Below, in pieces: positions 63,031 to 64,000 of a DNA stretch of 64,000 bases; positions within the stretch are counted from its first letter, which is position 1, and the number at the start of each line of letters is the position of its first letter. Both the position numbers and the translations under genes were made by a program. The DNA is taken from positions 47,970,045 to 48,034,044 of the forward strand of contig JARZZO010000003.1 of the NCBI GenBank assembly GCA_030544215.1. The letters run 5' to 3'. The stretch comes from Zantedeschia hybrid cultivar (Eukaryota; Streptophyta; Magnoliopsida; Alismatales; Araceae). The notes under the pieces are model-generated. The model saw only the letters and a list, made by a program, of their open reading frames with translations. It searched no databases and was not told the DNA's origin.

Positions 63031-64000
63031 AAAAAGAAGTAAAAAAAAAAAAACAATGGTGAAAAATTTATAAAAAAATGGAAAAAAGGTTTCCATTATC
63101 TGAAACTTAACTAGGACCTTGGGTAAGCCTTTGAGATTCTATTAATTGGCGAAAAAACTTAGATACATTGGGGGGAGGGAATAACACCGTACCCCTAATT
63201 AATATGAATTACATGATAGCCAAAAAAGAAGAAGAAGTTGAAAGTAAAAAAAAAGAAAAAGAAAAAGAAAATGTGGATATATACTTGTATTCATGTTGTT
63301 TACCAGAGGCTTATGTCTTTTGTTAATTAAGGCATGTACCTCATGCCATTTACTTGAGGTAAGACAATGAGATGCTTTAAGGTAGATCTAAGGCTTTTGT
63401 CACCTTTATTGTTAAAATATAATTCAATGATGACAGTTCTACTAGATAAACAAAATAAGAGGATTTGAACTGAACCCAACTCTTCTACTTCAACACCAAA
63501 AGAGAGGGCAATAACTGTGGCAGTTCATGCTCTAATGCCGACTAGTAGGCCATGGCTTTTACCCCATAGTTCATTTGTATAGGCCTTATCATTAAGTTGA
63601 GATAGTATTACGAATAACAAATCAACATTATTTAATTTTCTTTGATAGTTTTAATACCCTTTCCCAAATCAACATTATTTAATTTTCTTTGATAGTTTTA
63701 ATACCCTTTCCCTAAAATAGGCTTACACCTTATCAAGGCTTATGCCTTGTAAGGCTTTTGAAAAATGCCTCTCAACTGCCTCAAGCGCTTTTGAAGTGCG
63801 ATTGCACATAGCTTTCTTAGGGCATATAATCTTTGTAGCATTGCTGATATTCTTTTTAAAAATAGTTATACTCATCTTTGTTATCATAGATGACTGTCAC
63901 CGGCACCCATCCTTGTGTTTTACCTCCATAGTAAGATCCTCTTGAGGATTGATAGGAGGATGATAAGTATGATATCCTCATGAGTAACACGATGCAAAGC
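63031..64000 (+). other. Intron sequence, no gene seen
   Basis: AT-rich, presumably still the intron after exon 6. It includes a 47-bp tandem duplication (63619-63665, 63666-63712). Short frames such as 63742-63945 match nothing recognised. Confidence 0.4.
63619..63712. repeat. Tandem duplication, 2 x 47 bp
   Basis: A 47-bp unit starting AAATCAACATT and ending CCCTTTCCC is repeated once, with identical copies. Confidence 0.88.

Noticed and set aside
62794..63096. A 100-codon hypothetical protein
   Set aside because: Its C-terminal half is LINE RT (QGDPLSP) and its N-terminal half is hAT-like and homopolymer sequence, so it is a chance fusion across an insertion boundary.

Overview
This window is plant nuclear DNA from a flowering plant, probably a monocot, although the sequence does not fix the species. 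It has one real host gene and is otherwise built from nested transposable elements. The host gene is a spliced WD40-repeat gene on the + strand, recognised by its peptide as the plant WDR48/UAF1-type protein (LRS1 in Arabidopsis). Its 5' leader exon lies near 19.0-19.3 kb. Six coding exons follow (22918-23016, 23138-23296, 59080-59142, 59223-59312, 59510-59818, 60018-60115), giving 272 codons plus 2 bases. The rest of the gene lies beyond the right edge. The intron between the second and third coding exons is 35,783 bp long and carries most of the repeats.

Region 1-18.8 kb is upstream of the gene. A decayed Ty1/copia element on the + strand (328-629, then 4122 to about 6165) is split by a 3,492-bp element, probably a solo LTR (630-4121, target duplication AATGT). 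A related copia LTR in the opposite orientation (about 6830-7751 and 17147-17570) is split by a complete Ty3/gypsy Tekay-type chromovirus (7752-17146, two 2,326-bp LTRs, target duplication TTGAC). The chromovirus LTRs differ at about 10 sites, but the pol gene has a frameshift just past the integrase catalytic glutamate. A small Helitron-like element (18300-18771) abuts the gene's leader.

Region 18.8-23.3 kb holds the gene's 5' end. Intron 1 contains a 925-bp non-autonomous hAT element with a perfect 8-bp duplication (GATTTGAG).

Region 23.3-59.1 kb is the giant intron. Its left part (about 23.8-41.0 kb) is a degenerate Tat/Ogre-lineage gypsy element: a long LTR-like leader, gag, protease, RT with a broken active site, RNase H, a truncated integrase, a tandem-repeat 3' region, then a second partial gag copy. 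Its right part is an hAT transposon (42728-57420, near-perfect 8-bp duplication CTTATGCC/CTTATGCT). Inside that sits an intact CRM-lineage gypsy element (45819-55039, duplication CTTTA) with one 1,870-codon ORF. The end of that ORF runs into the 3' LTR.

Region 59.1-64 kb has the remaining visible exons. The following intron holds a perfect 190-bp tandem duplication, a broken L1-type LINE on the - strand, and another hAT-like end. No rRNA or tRNA genes and no CRISPR arrays were seen. The only tRNA-related signals are retrotransposon primer-binding sites. All differences, boundaries and repeats were read by eye, not computed.
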